Source of the DNA: Desulfuromonas sp. SDB
GTDB taxonomy: Bacteria; SDB-A
Direction of reading: 5' to 3'
Length of the DNA stretch: 6,980 nucleotides
Assembly (NCBI GenBank): GCA_001412365.1
Contig: LKUE01000269.1
Span: forward strand, 1 to 6,980
Shown: piece after piece, positions 5,449-6,980 of the stretch
How positions within the stretch are numbered: the stretch's first letter is position 1
How the letters are laid out: the number at the start of each line of letters is the position of its first letter
Made by a program: the position numbers and the translations under genes
Notes under the pieces: model-generated
Told to the model about the DNA's origin: nothing
The model's database searches: none
The model's input: only the letters and a program-made list of their open reading frames with translations

Positions 5449-5796
5449 TTATTTTTCATTATTGGACAACTGTGATGCTTTTTGCTTAATTTCAGAAGCC
5501 CATTGTTTTCGGTTCCAAAGTACAAATCTATAGTCTTTACCTTTAACCGTTTCCACCGACAGTGAATTATCGGTCAGAGGAATAATTCCTAAAAATTTAG
5601 TCCGGCAGTAATTTAAATCTTTTATATCAGATAATTCAATAATTGATATTTTTGATTGAAAGTTAAAAAAATGTGGTTCAAATATAATACGCAAATTGGT
5701 CAAGTAAATCTTTCCTCCAACTGTTTCTATCCCTCTCTGAAGATTTGCCGGACCTTGTTTTACCATAGATTCATTTTCTTTAAATCCAGTTTTCAT
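5449..5796 (-). CDS. GRAM/PH-like domain protein, 115 residues
   Basis: The whole protein resembles a single GRAM-type (PH-fold) domain. It begins with ESMVKQGPANLQRGIETVGG (9-28), followed by KIYLTNLRIIFEPH (29-42), the 'GxLyLTnxRliF' signature of the family. A SKISIIELSDIKDL strand pair (48-61) follows. KGKDYRFVLWNRKQWASEI (85-103) then supplies the last strand and the C-terminal helix with its conserved Trp. Such proteins are cytosolic or membrane-peripheral; in eukaryotes the domain binds lipids or proteins, but the bacterial single-domain versions have no assigned role. There is no signal peptide. ATG 5796 has a strong AAGGAG site. An alternative start at M11 would remove only non-conserved residues and lacks a ribosome site. 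The gene sits 34 bases upstream of the lipoprotein gene. Confidence 0.82.
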   Translation of the reverse strand: MKTGFKENESMVKQGPANLQRGIETVGGKIYLTNLRIIFEPHFFNFQSKISIIELSDIKDLNYCRTKFLGIIPLTDNSLSVETVKGKDYRFVLWNRKQWASEIKQKASQLSNNEK

Positions 5797-5830
5797 TATT
5801 TCTCCTTATTAAAACCAGTATTACCATCAA

Positions 5831-5877
5831 ACCGTAGAAAAATCATCAGTCGGACTGCAGTTGATTTTCAATCCGGT
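5831..5877. other. Imperfect long hairpin in the gap upstream of the GRAM-like gene
   Basis: On the plus strand ACCG (5831-5834) pairs with CGGT (5874-5877), GAAAAATCA (5837-5845) with TGATTTTC (5862-5869, one bulged base), and CAGT (5847-5850) with ACTG (5854-5857) around a CGG loop. The three stems are nested with small internal loops. No U-run follows on either strand, so a simple terminator is unlikely. It could be a REP-like repeat, a processing site or a regulatory structure. Confidence 0.4.
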
Positions 5878-5932
5878 GTCACCCATCATTAATATTCTAT
5901 CCAGTATAATCATCTTTCTGTAAAACAAATCA

Positions 5933-6727
5933 TCAGAATTCCAAATCTTTATACCAGCGATAGCTGTTTAAAACCAGCCACTCTCCATTGACCTGGTGAA
6001 GCCAAAGAGTGATATAATAATCACCATCTTCCCACCATAGCTCCTGGATAGGAACATCCAGATTTCCGGAATCAGTTAGGGGATAAGTGTTGTACAGCTC
6101 CACCCTGAACTCTCCCATCGCTTCTCCCACCGTGTAGGATTCCAAATATTTTGGTTCACCTAATTCCTCAATCACCTCTTCTCTGGTTTTACCATGGAGA
6201 GTAAATATCTTGGTGAGCAGTTCTTCTTCTTTTCTATTCTCTGCTTTATATTCATAAATCATCACATCCCCGGCATCGGGATCTCCATAGGTAAAAATCA
6301 ATCCGTAGGGAGGTTGATTATTGGTCAAGTGAACAGAATTGATTCCTGAAAACCTAATACCCCAGGCATCTTCAGATTCATCATCACCATGGTAGATTGA
6401 GCCCACTTTGTCAATATACCAGGTCCCTGAATCAGTTATCAATTCAGGTAGACTGTCCTGTTCATCAATATTCATCCAATCAGGATAATTTACCAATTGA
6501 TAGGTGCTGTCTTCATATAATTCAATAGTTGATTGTTTGCCTTCCAGGAAATCTAAATTTTCTTCGGTTATGGTTTGTTCGGTCAACTGATAAAGTCCTA
6601 CTACATTCTCTTGTTTTGGTTTTTCAGTCAAATAGCGGTCAGCATAGGGATCATGCTGACATTTGAACAATAAAATAATCAAGATGATTATTATTACTAC
6701 AATTAGCCTGGATTTTCTTCTTTTCAT
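5933..6727 (-). CDS. Membrane-anchored extracytoplasmic protein of unknown function, 264 residues
   Basis: The N-terminus is a strongly basic MKRRKSR followed by an Ile/Leu-rich transmembrane segment (about 8-21) and then C23. LLFKC is a poor lipobox because of the Lys at -1, so a signal anchor is more likely than lipidation. The rest is acidic and lies outside the cytoplasm. The first part (about 42-160) is beta-rich and starts VVGLYQL (42-48), with STIELYEDSTYQLV (66-79) and SGTWYID (100-106), resembling a small barrel-like repeat. The second part (about 165-264) contains GKTREEVIEELGEPKYLE (179-196), similar in style to the 'xxxxELGxP' segment of SmpA/OmlA-like BamE folds. It ends QELWWEDGDYYITLWLHQVNG (228-248). 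I do not recognise the family. ATG 6727 has AGAGGG upstream with good spacing. Gaps are 83 bases before and 136 bases after it. Confidence 0.78.
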   Translation of the reverse strand: MKRRKSRLIVVIIIILIILLFKCQHDPYADRYLTEKPKQENVVGLYQLTEQTITEENLDFLEGKQSTIELYEDSTYQLVNYPDWMNIDEQDSLPELITDSGTWYIDKVGSIYHGDDESEDAWGIRFSGINSVHLTNNQPPYGLIFTYGDPDAGDVMIYEYKAENRKEEELLTKIFTLHGKTREEVIEELGEPKYLESYTVGEAMGEFRVELYNTYPLTDSGNLDVPIQELWWEDGDYYITLWLHQVNGEWLVLNSYRWYKDLEF

Positions 6728-6810
6728 AATTTTCCCTCTGTAAATTTCTTAAGCCCAACTTCAACCTTTTAAAAACCTATCACACGTAATATCATAATAT
6801 AAGATTTATT

Positions 6811-6980
6811 TTATAGTATACTTAATTTTTTATAATCCAAAAATTCTTTTTCACCTATATCAAAATAACTCAATAATTTCTTATGATTGTTTCTCACATC
6901 ACAAATGATAAACTCATTTGCATTTTCTATTACAAACTCTCCCATAGTAACCTGGGATAAATTATCTATAAAAGTCTGAA
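6811..6980 (-). CDS. 3' end of an unrecognised gene, cut by window edge
   Basis: The minus strand is open from the window edge to a TAA at 6811-6813, giving 55 residues. The segment includes QVTMGEFVIENANEFIICDV and LLSYFDIGEKEFLDYKKL, a mix of beta and acidic-helical sequence with ordinary amino acid composition, so it looks like the C-terminus of a cytosolic protein. An internal ATG at 6943-6945 would make a 43-residue ORF. Its ribosome site (CAGG) is weak and the frame stays open upstream, so a truncated larger gene is more likely. I cannot name the family. The stop lies 83 bases before the start of the membrane-anchored protein gene, on the same strand. Confidence 0.55.
   Translation of the reverse strand, partial: QTFIDNLSQVTMGEFVIENANEFIICDVRNNHKKLLSYFDIGEKEFLDYKKLSIL

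Noticed and set aside
5827-5913. 28-codon minus-strand ORF in the gap between the membrane-anchored protein and the GRAM-like gene
   Set aside because: It has no convincing ribosome site and overlaps the hairpin at 5831-5877, which better explains the sequence.
6775-6812. A+T-rich near-palindrome ATATCATAATAT as a terminator of the right-edge gene
   Set aside because: The arms are not truly complementary and contain almost no G-C pairs.

Overview
The window is an A+T-rich bacterial segment, roughly one third G+C by eye. Every gene I can support lies on the minus strand, so the biological reading order runs from base 6980 down to base 1. Genes use the standard code, and several have good GGAG/GAGG ribosome binding sites. 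The mixture of Sec-exported or membrane-anchored proteins, a GRAM-type domain protein, an AlkD-like glycosylase and a TolB-like propeller is typical of A+T-rich anaerobes (Firmicutes, Halanaerobia or candidate phyla), but nothing here fixes the taxon.

Layout in reading order. (1) 6980-6811: 3' end of an unrecognised gene. (2) 6727-5933: a membrane-anchored protein of unknown function. (3) 5796-5449: a small GRAM/PH-like protein. (4) 5414-5010: a small putative lipoprotein. (5) 4925-4251: an AlkD-type HEAT-repeat DNA alkylation repair protein. (6) 4198-3221: an aminoglycoside-phosphotransferase-like kinase. (7) 3220-2918: a 303-base gap with a possible promoter, a hairpin able to mask a near-perfect Shine-Dalgarno, an 11-codon ORF served by that Shine-Dalgarno, and a second hairpin. 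(8) 2917-2000: a tandem GNAT acetyltransferase. (9) 1986-1870: a 38-residue, four-cysteine small ORF that fills most of the next gap. (10) 1848-1441: a hypothetical protein. (11) 1409-534: an exported or membrane-anchored six-bladed TolB-like propeller. (12) 512-1: the N-terminal two thirds of a TauE/SafE-family membrane transporter, cut by the window edge.

The short same-strand gaps (about 13-140 bases) suggest one or a few transcription units. The clearest break is the 303-base gap upstream of the acetyltransferase, where a new promoter and a structured mRNA leader are plausible. The genes do not form a recognisable pathway: they look like assorted small-molecule-modifying enzymes, one DNA repair protein and several envelope proteins. 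The best candidates for something undescribed are the leader at 2918-3140 and the small cysteine ORF at 1870-1986. There are no rRNA or tRNA genes, CRISPR arrays, transposases or phage genes visible.
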